From the NCBI RefSeq assembly GCF_005048265.1, contig NZ_SUNH01000017.1:1-64000 (forward strand): DNA of 64,000 nt, in the 5' to 3' direction. The notes under the pieces are model-generated. The model worked only from the letters and a program-made list of their open reading frames with translations. It did not search any database and had not been told where the DNA came from. Below are positions 16,020-24,786 of the stretch, in pieces. Numbering within the stretch: position 1 is the stretch's first letter; each line of letters begins with the position of its first letter. Source of the DNA: Paracoccus hibiscisoli. Lineage in GTDB: Bacteria; Pseudomonadota; Alphaproteobacteria; Rhodobacterales; Rhodobacteraceae. A program made the position numbers and the translations under genes.

Positions 16020-16345
16020 GACGTCTCTCCTGAATTGCATGTGCGGCAAATGCCGCTGTCTGGATGGTCAACGGGCCGAGGGCGAGTCGGTTCAATCACC
16101 TTGCCATCACCGCCTCGTGATCCGACGGCAGACCGAACGGCAACCTCAGCAAAACGTGTCTGCGGGTGGCGGCATGCGCTGGAACCTGCCGGTGGGCGGG
16201 GGTGCGAAACGCGGCGTTCCGGCGGTGCGCCGCCGGTCAAGAGGGCGATGTTCTGCAAGGTCGGGCCATTCCGGCATGCAGGGCCTAGGTCCGGTTCGAC
16301 GCCACGCGGACAAGGCGTGGGCGCAAAGACGCAAAAGGAGATGAC
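16020..16345. other. Divergent intergenic region
   Basis: These 326 bp separate two divergently transcribed secreted-protein genes and must hold both promoters. A GGCGGTGCGCCGCC hairpin lies near 16222-16235. No convincing gene is present. AAAAGGAG directly precedes the plus-strand start at 16346. Confidence 0.5.
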
Positions 16346-16750
16346 ATGACCCGCACACTGGCAATCGCCCTGGCCCTGGGCCTGGCCCCCGCCGCGGTCC
16401 TGGCACAGGAAGCAGCCCCCGATGCCCCGGAGGCCACCGCCCCCGACCCCGCCGCCACCTATGAGGCCGCGCGCAATCAGTTGGGCATCCTGCAATACTG
16501 CAATGATCAGGGGTTCAGCGGCCCCGAGGCCGTCGAGGCGCAGGCACAGCTGGTCGCGCTGCTGCCCGAGGGCGACCCCGCTGCGGGCGAGACCGCCGAG
16601 CTGAAGGGCGCCGAGGGCACCGTAGCCTTGGGCGACACCGAACTGACCATGGCCGAGGCGGTTGAGGCGCGCGGCAGCACGGTCGAGGCCACCTGCCAGC
16701 AGATCGAGGCCGCGGTCAACGAGATCGCCCCCTCGCTGCCCGCGGGCTGA
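16346..16750 (+). CDS. Small secreted alanine-rich protein, unknown
   Basis: A 134-residue protein with a signal peptide (LAPAAVLA|QE at about residue 20) and two conserved cysteines (LGILQYCNDQGF and EATCQQIEAA) that could form a disulfide. Similar small proteins in Rhodobacteraceae carry the automatic label pore-forming ESAT-6 family; I would not infer function from that. AAAAGGAGATGAC before the ATG is a strong ribosome binding site. A bidirectional terminator follows. Confidence 0.75.
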   Translation: MTRTLAIALALGLAPAAVLAQEAAPDAPEATAPDPAATYEAARNQLGILQYCNDQGFSGPEAVEAQAQLVALLPEGDPAAGETAELKGAEGTVALGDTELTMAEAVEARGSTVEATCQQIEAAVNEIAPSLPAG

Positions 16751-16763
16751 GGCCGCGCAGGCC

Positions 16764-16792
16764 GGACCGGGGCGACAGGATCGCCCCGGTCC
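16764..16792. terminator. Bidirectional terminator between convergent genes
   Basis: GGACCGGGGCGA-CAGGA-TCGCCCCGGTCC forms a 12-bp perfect stem filling the 42-bp gap between the small secreted protein gene and the AI-2E transporter gene. Confidence 0.7.
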
Positions 16793-18031
16793 TCAGTCGT
16801 CCTGGGCGGCGGCGACCACCTGGGCCGTGGCGACACGGGCGGCGGCGCCGTCCTCGGCCTCGGCCCCGGCCTCGACCAGTTCGCGGGCCTCCTCCTCATC
16901 CTCGTCCGTCAGGGCCGGAGGCTCGTCTCCCGCCAGAAAGTTGCCGAACTTTTCCCAACCCGGAATGTGATCGGCCAGCACGCGCAGCACGACCAGCACC
17001 GGCACCGCGATGATCATCCCGATCACCGACCACAGCCAGGCCCACAGCGCGACGCCCAGGAACACGACGACTGTGTTCATCTGCAACCGGCGCGACACGA
17101 AATAGGGCGTGATGATCTGCCCCTCCAGCGAGGTCAGCCCCAGATAGGTCAGCGCGACCATCGCCGGCCAGAACAGCCCCGGCATGACCACCAGCGCCAC
17201 GATAGCCGAGATGACCACCCCCGTGATCGCCCCCAGATAGGGGATGAAGTTCAGAACGAACGCCCCGATCCCGAACAGCAGCGCGCCGGGCATCCCCCAG
17301 GCCCACATCGCCAGGCCGATGGCCAGACCCAGGCCCGCATTGATGATCGCGATGGCACCCAGATAGTTGCCCAGGGAATCCTCGATCTGGCGCAGGGCCA
17401 GATAGGCGCCGCGTTTGTCGCGCATCCGGTCAAAGCTCTGCACGATCTTGAGATACATCAGATCGCCCGACGCGATCAGGAAGAACAGCAGGATCAGCGT
17501 GAACATGACCTGCGCCACCAGCAGGGGCGCCATCGTCATGACCATGCCCAGGGTGGTCTCTCCCTCCTGCTCGACGCGGATGGCGGGGCGGGGGTCGTCA
17601 CCCGAGCCGCCGCCCTGGGCCTCGTCGATCTGGCGCGCGGCGTCGCGCAGGTCCGACAGGCTTTCGCGGACATTGTCGAACTTCTGCTCCAGCTGGGCGC
17701 TGATGACGGGCATGTTCGTCATCGCCCGGCTGAGGGGACCGCTGGCGGCATAGGCGATGACCCCGACCACCAGCAGGATCGACAGGGTGATCCCCGCGGC
17801 GGTCGCCGCATCGGGAATGCCGCGCCGCTGCGCCAGTCGCCTGAGCGGCGTGAAGACGAAGAATAGCAGCATGGCCATGGTCACGGGCATCAGGAAATCG
17901 CGCCCCGCCGCGACAGCCGAAAAGCCCAGGATCAGGAAGATGCCGATGACCGCCCAATTGGCCAGCACCGGGACCTTGCTGTCCGAACGCTGCGAGAAAC
18001 GCGGAAAAGACTGCCCCTCAGGACTCGGCAT
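16793..18031 (-). CDS. AI-2E family transporter (PerM/TqsA-like)
   Basis: A 412-residue membrane protein with about eight helices in the AI-2E/UPF0118 pattern: two N-terminal helices, a soluble segment (about 95-165), then a C-terminal helix bundle with NFIPYLGAITGVVISAIVAL and the family motif LEGQIITPYFVSRRLQMN. An acidic disordered tail follows. The start MPSPEGQSF is chosen because GGGGGAT lies 8 nt upstream; longer in-frame reading extends into non-coding sequence. The substrate is unclear: autoinducer-2, indole and Na+/H+ have been proposed for family members. Confidence 0.88.
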   Translation of the reverse strand: MPSPEGQSFPRFSQRSDSKVPVLANWAVIGIFLILGFSAVAAGRDFLMPVTMAMLLFFVFTPLRRLAQRRGIPDAATAAGITLSILLVVGVIAYAASGPLSRAMTNMPVISAQLEQKFDNVRESLSDLRDAARQIDEAQGGGSGDDPRPAIRVEQEGETTLGMVMTMAPLLVAQVMFTLILLFFLIASGDLMYLKIVQSFDRMRDKRGAYLALRQIEDSLGNYLGAIAIINAGLGLAIGLAMWAWGMPGALLFGIGAFVLNFIPYLGAITGVVISAIVALVVMPGLFWPAMVALTYLGLTSLEGQIITPYFVSRRLQMNTVVVFLGVALWAWLWSVIGMIIAVPVLVVLRVLADHIPGWEKFGNFLAGDEPPALTDEDEEEARELVEAGAEAEDGAAARVATAQVVAAAQDD

Positions 18032-18100
18032 GTGGATATCCCCCGATGACGGCGCCGCGTTCCCCAACGCATGGGGCGCCCATGTGCTGCGCAAACGCAA

Positions 18101-18129
18101 ACGGCGGCCCGGATGTTCCGGGCCGCCGT
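18101..18129 (-). terminator. Terminator after the polyamine operon
   Basis: ACGGCGGCCCGGA-TGT-TCCGGGCCGCCGT is a 13-bp stem. On the minus strand it follows the carboxynorspermidine dehydrogenase stop by about 28 bp and is followed by TTTGCGTTTG. Confidence 0.75.
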
Positions 18130-18156
18130 CCAAGTGCGCAGATCAGGGCGCGCGGG

Positions 18157-19383
18157 TCAGAGCGCGTGGTCGCCCTCGGCATCGATGACGCGGGTCGGCA
18201 GGCCCATCTGGCCCAGCAGCTCCAGGAAGGGACGGGCGGGCAGATCCTCGACATTGGCCATCTTCCTGGCGTCCCAGGGACCGCGCGCGATCAGGATCGC
18301 GGCGGCGACCGGCGGCACGCCCGCGGTATAGCTGATGCCCTGGCTGCCGACCTCCTCGAACGCCTCCTTGTGGTCGGCGACGTTATAGATGAAGACCTCT
18401 GCCTCCTTGCCGTCGCGGGTGCCGCGGACCAGATCGCCGATGCAGGTCTTGCCCTCGTAATCGGGGGCCAGGCTGGCCGGGTCGGGCAGCACGGCCTTGA
18501 CCACCTTCAGCGGCACGACATCGGTGCCATCGGCCAGCGTCACCGGCTGTTCGGACAGCAGGCCCAGCTTCTGCAGGACGGTAAAGACGTTGATGTAATG
18601 CTCGCCAAAGCCCATCCAGAACCGCACGTCGGCATCCGGATAGCGGGCGGCCAGGCTGTGGACCTCATCGTGGCCGGACAGATAGGCGGTGCGCTTGCCC
18701 ACCACGGGCAGGTCCCATTCGCGGCCGACCTCGAACATGCGGTTCTCCTGCCAGACGCCCTGCTGCCAGGAATAGACCGTGCCGGTGAATTCGCGGAAAT
18801 TGATCTCAGGGTCGAAATTCGTGGCGAACCAGCGGCCATGGGACCCTGCGTTGATGTCCACGATGTCGATGCTGGTGATCGTGTCGAAATACTCGTCCTC
18901 GGCCAGGCGCGCATAGGCGTTGACGACGCCCGGATCGAAGCCCGCGCCCAAGATCGCGGTGATGCCCGCCTTGGCCACGTCCTCGCGGCGCTTCCATTCG
19001 TAATTGCCATACCAGGGCGGCGTCTCGCAGACCTTGGAGGGGTCCTCGTGGATGGCCGTGTCGATATAGGCGGCGCCCGCGCGGATGCAGCCCTCCAGCA
19101 CGGTCATGTTGATGAAGGCCGTGCCCACGTTGATGACGATGCCCGCCTCGACCTTGCGGATCAGCGCCTCGACCGCGTCCGCGTCCATCGCGTCCAGCGC
19201 GTGGCTGGTCCAGGGCATGTCATGGCCCTTGTCGCGCAGGCTGGCGATGATGTCATCGGCCTTGGTCTGCGTGCGGTTCGCGATATGCAGGTCGCCAAAT
19301 TCGGCCGCCCATTGCGCGACCTTGTGGGCGGTGACCTGCGCCACGCCGCCCGCACCGATGATGAGCACGTTCTTCTTCGCCAA
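18157..19383 (-). CDS. Carboxynorspermidine (carboxyspermidine) dehydrogenase, saccharopine dehydrogenase family
   Basis: A 408-residue saccharopine dehydrogenase-like enzyme with an N-terminal NAD(P) fold (VLIIGAGGVAQVTAHK) and the CASDH-type stretches HEDPSKVCETPPWYGNYEWK and GFDPGVVNAYARL. It condenses aspartate semialdehyde with putrescine or diaminopropane reductively. The start is TTG: GGAG lies 6 nt upstream and no ATG fits. It lies 36 bp downstream of the decarboxylase gene in one operon, giving the alternative (non-AdoMet) spermidine/norspermidine pathway. Confidence 0.92.
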   Translation of the reverse strand: MAKKNVLIIGAGGVAQVTAHKVAQWAAEFGDLHIANRTQTKADDIIASLRDKGHDMPWTSHALDAMDADAVEALIRKVEAGIVINVGTAFINMTVLEGCIRAGAAYIDTAIHEDPSKVCETPPWYGNYEWKRREDVAKAGITAILGAGFDPGVVNAYARLAEDEYFDTITSIDIVDINAGSHGRWFATNFDPEINFREFTGTVYSWQQGVWQENRMFEVGREWDLPVVGKRTAYLSGHDEVHSLAARYPDADVRFWMGFGEHYINVFTVLQKLGLLSEQPVTLADGTDVVPLKVVKAVLPDPASLAPDYEGKTCIGDLVRGTRDGKEAEVFIYNVADHKEAFEEVGSQGISYTAGVPPVAAAILIARGPWDARKMANVEDLPARPFLELLGQMGLPTRVIDAEGDHAL

Positions 19384-19419
19384 TTCTGTCTCCTTCAGGT
19401 GGCAGAGGATGGGTGGCCC

Positions 19420-20517
19420 TTACGACAGGCTGCCTTTGAATTCGTCATAGCCGAAGCTGCGGACGGTGCGGATCGTCCCGTCCTCGTCGCGGATCGCGAT
19501 CGAGGGCATGGCGACCCCGTTGAACCAGTTCTTCTTGACCATGGTATAGCCCGCCGCATCCTGGATGCTGACCCGGTCGCCGATCTGCAGGGGCCGGTCA
19601 AAGCCCGCCTCTCCGAAGATGTCGCCGGCCAGGCAGGTCTTGCCCGCGATCTGATAGCGATGGTCGCCTTCCTGCGGCAGGCGGGCGTCCTGGCGATAGA
19701 TCAGCAGGTCCAGCATATGCGCCTCGGTCGAGCTGTCCACGATCGCCACGGGCTTGCCGGTGTCGATGATGTCCAGGACGCTGACCTCCAGCGTGGTGGT
19801 GTTGGTGATGCTGGCCTCTCCGGGCTCCAGATAGGCCTGCACGCCGAACCGGTCCTGGAAGGCCTTCAGGCGGTCGGCCAGGCGGTCCAGCGGATAGCCC
19901 TCGCCGGTGAAATGGATGCCGCCGCCCAGGGACACCCAGTCCAGCCGGTGCAGGATCGCGCCGAACTCGTCCTCGATGCGGGTCAGCTGACGGTCGAACA
20001 GGTCGAAATCGCCGTTCTCGCAATTATAATGGATCATCACGCCGCTGATGCGATCCAGCGCGGATTCCAGACGCTCGACCTGACCCTCACCCAGACGCGA
20101 GAAGGGCCGCGCCGGGTCGGCCAGATCGAACCCGCTGGTGGAAAAGCGCGGGTTCAGCCGCAGGCCGGTGGCGATGCCCGCCGCCTTGGCGCCAAAGCGG
20201 TCCAGCTGCGACAGGCTGTTGAAGATGATCTTGTCGGCATAGGACACGGCCTCGTCGATCTCGTGATCGGCCCAGGCCACGGAATAGGCATGGGTCTCCT
20301 TGCCGAAGGTCTCGCGCCCCAGCCGCAGCTCATACAGCGACGAGGACGTGGTGCCGTCCATGTAATCGCGCATCAGGTCGAACACCGACCAGGTGGCAAA
20401 GCATTTCAACGCCAACAGCGCCTTGGCCCCCGACGCCTCGCGCATATGGGCGACCTTTTCCATGTTCGCGCGCAGACGGGCCATGTCGATCAGATAATGC
20501 GGCGTCTGCAGCGTCAT
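19420..20517 (-). CDS. nspC: Carboxynorspermidine decarboxylase
   Basis: A 365-residue PLP-dependent fold-III decarboxylase. The PLP lysine is K38 in LALKCFATW, and the substrate/PLP-binding region includes LGGGIHFTGEGYPLDRL and AIVDSSTEAHMLDLLIY. The ATG at 20517 is preceded by AAGAAGG; longer in-frame reading is untranslated leader. It removes the carboxyl group from carboxy(nor)spermidine produced by the neighbouring dehydrogenase, completing a route to spermidine or norspermidine that many alphaproteobacteria use in place of AdoMet decarboxylase/SpeE. Confidence 0.93.
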   Translation of the reverse strand: MTLQTPHYLIDMARLRANMEKVAHMREASGAKALLALKCFATWSVFDLMRDYMDGTTSSSLYELRLGRETFGKETHAYSVAWADHEIDEAVSYADKIIFNSLSQLDRFGAKAAGIATGLRLNPRFSTSGFDLADPARPFSRLGEGQVERLESALDRISGVMIHYNCENGDFDLFDRQLTRIEDEFGAILHRLDWVSLGGGIHFTGEGYPLDRLADRLKAFQDRFGVQAYLEPGEASITNTTTLEVSVLDIIDTGKPVAIVDSSTEAHMLDLLIYRQDARLPQEGDHRYQIAGKTCLAGDIFGEAGFDRPLQIGDRVSIQDAAGYTMVKKNWFNGVAMPSIAIRDEDGTIRTVRSFGYDEFKGSLS

Positions 20518-20621
20518 GGGAAACCTTCTTTCGGACAGCGGGAGGGGGGGCGGCGCGAAGCCGCGATATAGACACGCCCCCCGCTTTTCGCAAGGAACCA
20601 TGACAGCCCGGTGACGCGCGA

Positions 20622-21017
20622 TCAGGCCCCGCGCGTCTCGACGGCAAAGCGGCGCAGCTCACGCTTGACCAGCTCCAGTTCGGCCCGCAGGGTCGCGATC
20701 TCGGTGGTCAGGTCGTCGTCCAGCGGGCGCCCCGCCAACACCGGCAGACGCGCCAGCAGGTGGCCCTCGGGGCGGCTGTCCTGACCCTCGGGCCCGTCAT
20801 CGGCCTTCAGCAGCAGGGTCTGCAACCCGTCCGACAGAACCTCGGGTGGCAGGTCGACCTCGACCAGCCAGGCGGCATCGCCATCGGCGGTCAGGCGGGC
20901 CTGGGCCAGCACCTCGGCATGCTGGACCAGCACGACGCGGGCGGGGGCATGGTCCATGCCGGTCAGGCGACCGCGCCACGTCCCGCCCTTCAGCCCGTGA
21001 TTGTCGAAATGCGGCAT
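20622..21017 (-). CDS. Conserved hypothetical protein with C-terminal coiled coil
   Basis: A 131-residue protein. Residues 1-100 look like a beta-rich domain (TWRGRLTGMDHAPARVVLVQ), and residues about 103-128 form a charged helix (TEIATLRAELELVKRELRR) likely to be a coiled coil for oligomerisation. GGAG lies 8 nt before the ATG. It is 10 bp downstream of, and probably cotranscribed with, the DUF6478-type gene. I do not recognise a characterised family. Confidence 0.75.
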   Translation of the reverse strand: MPHFDNHGLKGGTWRGRLTGMDHAPARVVLVQHAEVLAQARLTADGDAAWLVEVDLPPEVLSDGLQTLLLKADDGPEGQDSRPEGHLLARLPVLAGRPLDDDLTTEIATLRAELELVKRELRRFAVETRGA

Positions 21018-21027
21018 GGCGGTCTCC

Positions 21028-21855
21028 TCAGATCTGGGCGCGGGGGTGGCGCGACAGGATCACGTCGCGCAACACGACCGCGTTCATGAAGGGCGCCTCG
21101 AAGATCAGGTCCAGCCAGACCTTGTCCACGGTCCGGGACGACAGCTGGGAATAGCCCAGGTCGAATTCGACGGTGCGGTCGCAATGGCGGCCCTGAATCG
21201 GGTCGCCCATCTTGCGCAACAGGTTTTCTGTGTTGGGACCCTGCTGGACGTTCAGCCGGGCGTAGACGGTGATGGGGCGTTCGGCCTGCAGCGTCGCGTC
21301 CAGCCGGACGATGTGATGCCCGCCCAGATCGGCCAGCGCATCGGGCGGCAGCGTCAGCGAGAATGACAGGAAGCTGCCGGCAAAGCCCATGACCTCCAGC
21401 GCCAGCCCGTATTCCGACAGGTCGGTGGCGCGGCGGTTGCGCAGCTGGCGCAGGATCAGCGCGCGCTCGGGGCAGTCGTGGAACAGCGCGATCTCCTCGG
21501 ACAGCCACTTGCCGTCGGGGGGCGCGATCAGCGCGGCGTCGGGATGGCGCGCGTGCAGCACCTGCGGACGCCAGCGCCAGTCGGTGCCGGCAGGCAGCTC
21601 GATCCGCGACAGGGAGTCGCGGGCCTCGACGTCATTGGCATCGGCGGCCTGCAGAAACCGCGACAGGATCTGCTGCAGCGCGCGCGCCTCTTTGCGCAGG
21701 TTCGCAGGGACCGGGTTTCTGCCGCGCAGCGCCGCACTCAGTAACCGCTGCCATTGGGCGGTGACCCGCGCGCGCAGTCGGCGCGACAGCCACCCGTGGT
21801 CAAGCAGCGCCATGCACGCGCCCGTCGATCCGCTGGATGACTGATCTGCCACCAT
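21028..21855 (-). CDS. DUF6478-type conserved protein of Rhodobacterales
   Basis: A 275-residue soluble protein with no signal peptide or membrane helix. It contains an Arg-rich N-terminal helix region, a WRWRPQVLHARHP segment and the C-terminal AVVLRDVILSRHPRAQI. It resembles the conserved Rhodobacteraceae proteins annotated DUF6478; this is recognition by pattern, not by search. GGAG lies 9 nt upstream of the first ATG; an alternative ATG is at codon 15. The function is unknown. It forms an operon with the following hypothetical gene. Confidence 0.75.
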   Translation of the reverse strand: MVADQSSSGSTGACMALLDHGWLSRRLRARVTAQWQRLLSAALRGRNPVPANLRKEARALQQILSRFLQAADANDVEARDSLSRIELPAGTDWRWRPQVLHARHPDAALIAPPDGKWLSEEIALFHDCPERALILRQLRNRRATDLSEYGLALEVMGFAGSFLSFSLTLPPDALADLGGHHIVRLDATLQAERPITVYARLNVQQGPNTENLLRKMGDPIQGRHCDRTVEFDLGYSQLSSRTVDKVWLDLIFEAPFMNAVVLRDVILSRHPRAQI

Positions 21856-21979
21856 ACGGGATTGCTCCGGGGCTGATCCTGTTAAAGCTGTGATTTTTCA
21901 TCCCGCCCAACCTGTCACGACCCAATGCCATGGATAAACCGGGACGCCGCACGGAACAACCCTGTCGCCGCGCAACTGG

Positions 21980-22276
21980 TTACGCGACCAGCGCGTTCAG
22001 CCGCGCCGCACAGTCGATGTCAGCCCGGGTCAGCCCGCCCGCGTCGTGGGTCGTGAAGGTCACCGCACAATAGCCCCAGCCAAAGGCGATGTCGGGGTGA
22101 TGATCGTGCCGGTTGCCCAGCCAGGCGGCCAGGTTCGCCATCTCGACCGCGCGGGCAAAGCCCTTGAAGTCAAAGCGGCGGGTAATGGCGCGCCCCTCCT
22201 GCGTCAGGGACCAGCCGGTCAGGCCCTCCAGCGCGCGGGCGATGTCGTCGGTGTCCAGCGGGGTGCGTTCGGTCAT
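21980..22276 (-). CDS. phhB: 4a-hydroxytetrahydrobiopterin dehydratase (PCD/DCoH)
   Basis: A 98-residue protein of the pterin-4a-carbinolamine dehydratase family with the diagnostic histidines in GNRHDHHPDIAFGWGYCAVT, plus the TTHDAGGLTRADIDCA region. The true start is the ATG preceded by GGAGG 5-6 nt upstream; the longer frame runs into the upstream PLD gene. It recycles the pterin cofactor after aromatic hydroxylation, or has a moonlighting molybdopterin role where no phenylalanine hydroxylase is present. Confidence 0.93.
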   Translation of the reverse strand: MTERTPLDTDDIARALEGLTGWSLTQEGRAITRRFDFKGFARAVEMANLAAWLGNRHDHHPDIAFGWGYCAVTFTTHDAGGLTRADIDCAARLNALVA

Positions 22277-22304
22277 GGGGCCTCCGGTGCCGTCAGCCCC
22301 ATCA

Positions 22305-23744
22305 TCACAGCAACGGAGAGGCCAGCGCCAGCAGATTGTTGCGCAGCCGCCGCCACGCGCTCCAGGCACGGACCTCCTCCAGGGTGACGGGCCGGGCGCG
22401 GTCGGCATAGCTGGCCTGGCGGTCATCCAGCACCCGCACGAAATCGGGGTCGAACACCGCCATGTTCACCTCATAGTTCAGCTCAAAGCTGCGGCGGTCC
22501 AGGTTCGCGCTGCCGATCATTGCCATGCGCCCGTCCACGGTCAGGATCTTGGAATGCAGCAGCCCGTCCTGGAACAGCATCAGCCGCACCCCCGCGGCCA
22601 GCAGCCCGTAATAGAACCCCTGGCTGGTCGCCGCCACGATCAGGCTGTCATTCTTGGCAGGCAGGATCATCGTGACCTGCACGCCGCGCCGCGCCGCCGC
22701 CTGGATCGCCGCATCCAGCGCTGCGTCGGGGACGTAATAGGGCGTGGTGATGACCACCCGGTCGCGCGCCGCATGCAGCATGGCGGACAGACAATCCGAC
22801 ACGCTGCCCGCGCGCAGGTCCGGGCCGGTGGCCACCACCTGCGTGGCGACGCCCGGATCGGCCACCGGATCGACCGGCTGCAGCATCGGCCCCAGATCGC
22901 GTCCGGTATAGCTCATCCAGTCGCCCAGAAAGACCGCCTGCAGCTGGCGCACCGCGGGCCCTTCGATGCGGATCAGGATGTCGACCCAGGGGCCAAAGCG
23001 CGCCTTGACCGCAAAGGCCATGTCCGCGCAGTTGCGGCTGCCGGTAAAGGCCACGGCATTGTCGATCACCAGGATCTTGCGGTGATTGCGCAGGTCCAGC
23101 CGCTGGAACAGGATGCTGATGAAGGGCAGGCCCCAGGGAAAGGCCGTGACGCATTCCACGCCCGCCTGCGCCATCCGGTCCCACAGCGGCGACCGCACCA
23201 GCCCGCGCGAGCCCAGGGCGTCGACGATCACCCGGCATTGCACGCCGCGCGCCTCGGCCCGGCACAGGGCATCGGCGATCTTGGTGCCGCTGGCATCGGC
23301 CAGCCAGATATAGAACAGCACATGGACGTGATCGCGGGCCGCGTCGATGGCCTCGACCAGGCGGTCGATGGCCCCGTCGCCCTCCTCCAGCAGATCCAGG
23401 TGGTTGCCGTCCACCGCCTGCATGCCGCCAACGGCCGCATTGGCCGCGATGACCGGACCCGCCGGGTCGTCGGGACGGGTGCGCACGGCGGGCACCTCGG
23501 TCTTCAGCCCGGTCAGGCGGTCGCGCACGTCGGCCATGCGCTGCACCTCGGCCTGGTTCATGCGGATCTCGCCGAACAGCAGATAGGCGGCGATACCCAC
23601 CAGCGGCACGGCCTCGATAACCATGATCCAGACCAGCCGGACCGACGGCTCGACCCGCGGACGCAGCAGCACGCGGGCGATGATCACCAGCGACACGGTC
23701 GTATGCGTCAGAAAGAACAGCGTCGCCCACATGGCGCGCATCAT
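22305..23744 (-). CDS. Cardiolipin synthase-like phospholipase D family protein
   Basis: A 479-residue protein with two N-terminal membrane helices (about residues 5-50) and two PLD catalytic HKD motifs: [18 protein letters not shown] and [20 protein letters not shown]. This is the bacterial Cls architecture, which joins two phosphatidylglycerol molecules into cardiolipin at the inner membrane. Two adjacent ATGs (23744 and 23741) are possible starts, with only a weak ribosome binding site. It is divergent from accD across a 76-bp gap. Confidence 0.9.
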   Translation of the reverse strand: MMRAMWATLFFLTHTTVSLVIIARVLLRPRVEPSVRLVWIMVIEAVPLVGIAAYLLFGEIRMNQAEVQRMADVRDRLTGLKTEVPAVRTRPDDPAGPVIAANAAVGGMQAVDGNHLDLLEEGDGAIDRLVEAIDAARDHVHVLFYIWLADASGTKIADALCRAEARGVQCRVIVDALGSRGLVRSPLWDRMAQAGVECVTAFPWGLPFISILFQRLDLRNHRKILVIDNAVAFTGSRNCADMAFAVKARFGPWVDILIRIEGPAVRQLQAVFLGDWMSYTGRDLGPMLQPVDPVADPGVATQVVATGPDLRAGSVSDCLSAMLHAARDRVVITTPYYVPDAALDAAIQAAARRGVQVTMILPAKNDSLIVAATSQGFYYGLLAAGVRLMLFQDGLLHSKILTVDGRMAMIGSANLDRRSFELNYEVNMAVFDPDFVRVLDDRQASYADRARPVTLEEVRAWSAWRRLRNNLLALASPLL

Positions 23745-23820
23745 CCGCCGCGCCCCCGGCAATTGCAATTCCCCGCGTCGCGGCCTATCTGGAGGCCTGA
23801 AACAGCCAAGGCCATTCGCG

Positions 23821-24726
23821 ATGAACTGGATCACGAACTACGTCCGCCCGCGCATCAACTCCCTCTTCTCGCGGCGCGAAGTCCCCGAGAACCTGTGGAC
23901 CAAATGCCCCGAATGCGGGACGATGCTGTTCCATCGCGAGCTGTCGGACAACCTGAACGTCTGCACGAACTGCGATCACCACATGGCGATCACCCCGCGC
24001 GACCGCTTTGGCGCGCTGTTCGACGGCGGCGCCTTCGTCGAGGTCAAGGTCCCCGAGCCGATCACTGATCCGCTGCAGTTCCGCGACCAGAAGAAATACC
24101 CCGACCGCATGAAGGCCGCCCAGAAATCCACCGGCGAGAAAGAGGCCATGCTGGTCGCCGAGGGAGAGATCGGCCGCACCCCGGTCATCGCCGTGGGCCA
24201 GGACTTCAGCTTCATGGGCGGGTCCATGGGCATGTATGTGGGCAATGCCATCATCGCCGCCGCCGAACGCGCGGTGAAGGTGAAAAAGCCGCTGGTCCTC
24301 TTCTCCGCCGCCGGTGGCGCCCGCATGCAGGAGGGGATCCTGTCCCTGATGCAGATGCCCCGCACCACGGTCGCGGTCCAGATGCTCAAGGAGGCGGGCG
24401 TCCCCTACATCGTCGTGCTGACCCACCCAACCACGGGCGGCGTCACCGCCAGCTATGCGATGCTGGGCGACATCCAGATCGCCGAACCCAATGCGCTGAT
24501 CTGCTTCGCGGGGCCGCGCGTCATCGAACAGACCATCCGCGAAAAACTGCCCGAAGGGTTCCAGCGCGCCGAATACCTGCTGGAACACGGCATGCTGGAC
24601 CGGGTGACCCATCGCGGCCGCCTGCGCGACGAGCTGATCTCGATCCTGCGGATGCTGGGCGGCCTGCCCGCCCCCACCCGCGCCGACCTGCCCTCCCCCG
24701 AGACCATCCCGGCCCCGGCGGAATAG
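23821..24726 (+). CDS. accD: Acetyl-CoA carboxylase carboxyltransferase subunit beta
   Basis: A 301-residue protein with the N-terminal zinc ribbon (CPEC...CTNC, starting at about residue 27) and the carboxyltransferase core, including [24 protein letters not shown] and [15 protein letters not shown]. It carries out the carboxyl transfer of the first committed step of fatty acid synthesis with AccA. The start [10 protein letters not shown] matches the family N-terminus; longer in-frame sequence is antisense to the PLD gene. folC follows 60 bp downstream, the common accD-folC order. Confidence 0.97.
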   Translation: MNWITNYVRPRINSLFSRREVPENLWTKCPECGTMLFHRELSDNLNVCTNCDHHMAITPRDRFGALFDGGAFVEVKVPEPITDPLQFRDQKKYPDRMKAAQKSTGEKEAMLVAEGEIGRTPVIAVGQDFSFMGGSMGMYVGNAIIAAAERAVKVKKPLVLFSAAGGARMQEGILSLMQMPRTTVAVQMLKEAGVPYIVVLTHPTTGGVTASYAMLGDIQIAEPNALICFAGPRVIEQTIREKLPEGFQRAEYLLEHGMLDRVTHRGRLRDELISILRMLGGLPAPTRADLPSPETIPAPAE

Positions 24727-24730
24727 GCTT

Positions 24731-24774
24731 CTTCTTCATCCAAATATCCCGGGGGTCCGGGGGCTGGCCCCCGG
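24731..24774 (+). repeat. Intergenic repeat with terminator-like hairpin, copy 1
   Basis: CTTCTTCATCCAAATATCCC followed by GGGGGT and the hairpin CCGGGGGC-TG-GCCCCCGG lies directly after accD. The same TTCTTC/AAATATCCCGGGG pattern recurs near 45139-45199 and, inverted, at 50818-50861. It is probably a family of dispersed terminator-containing repeats. Confidence 0.7.
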
Positions 24775-24786
24775 AGATGGCGTGAC

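Noticed and set aside
18046..20571. An 841-codon plus-strand open frame
   Set aside because: It lies antisense to the carboxynorspermidine dehydrogenase and decarboxylase genes, which show complete families. The frame is a composition artefact.
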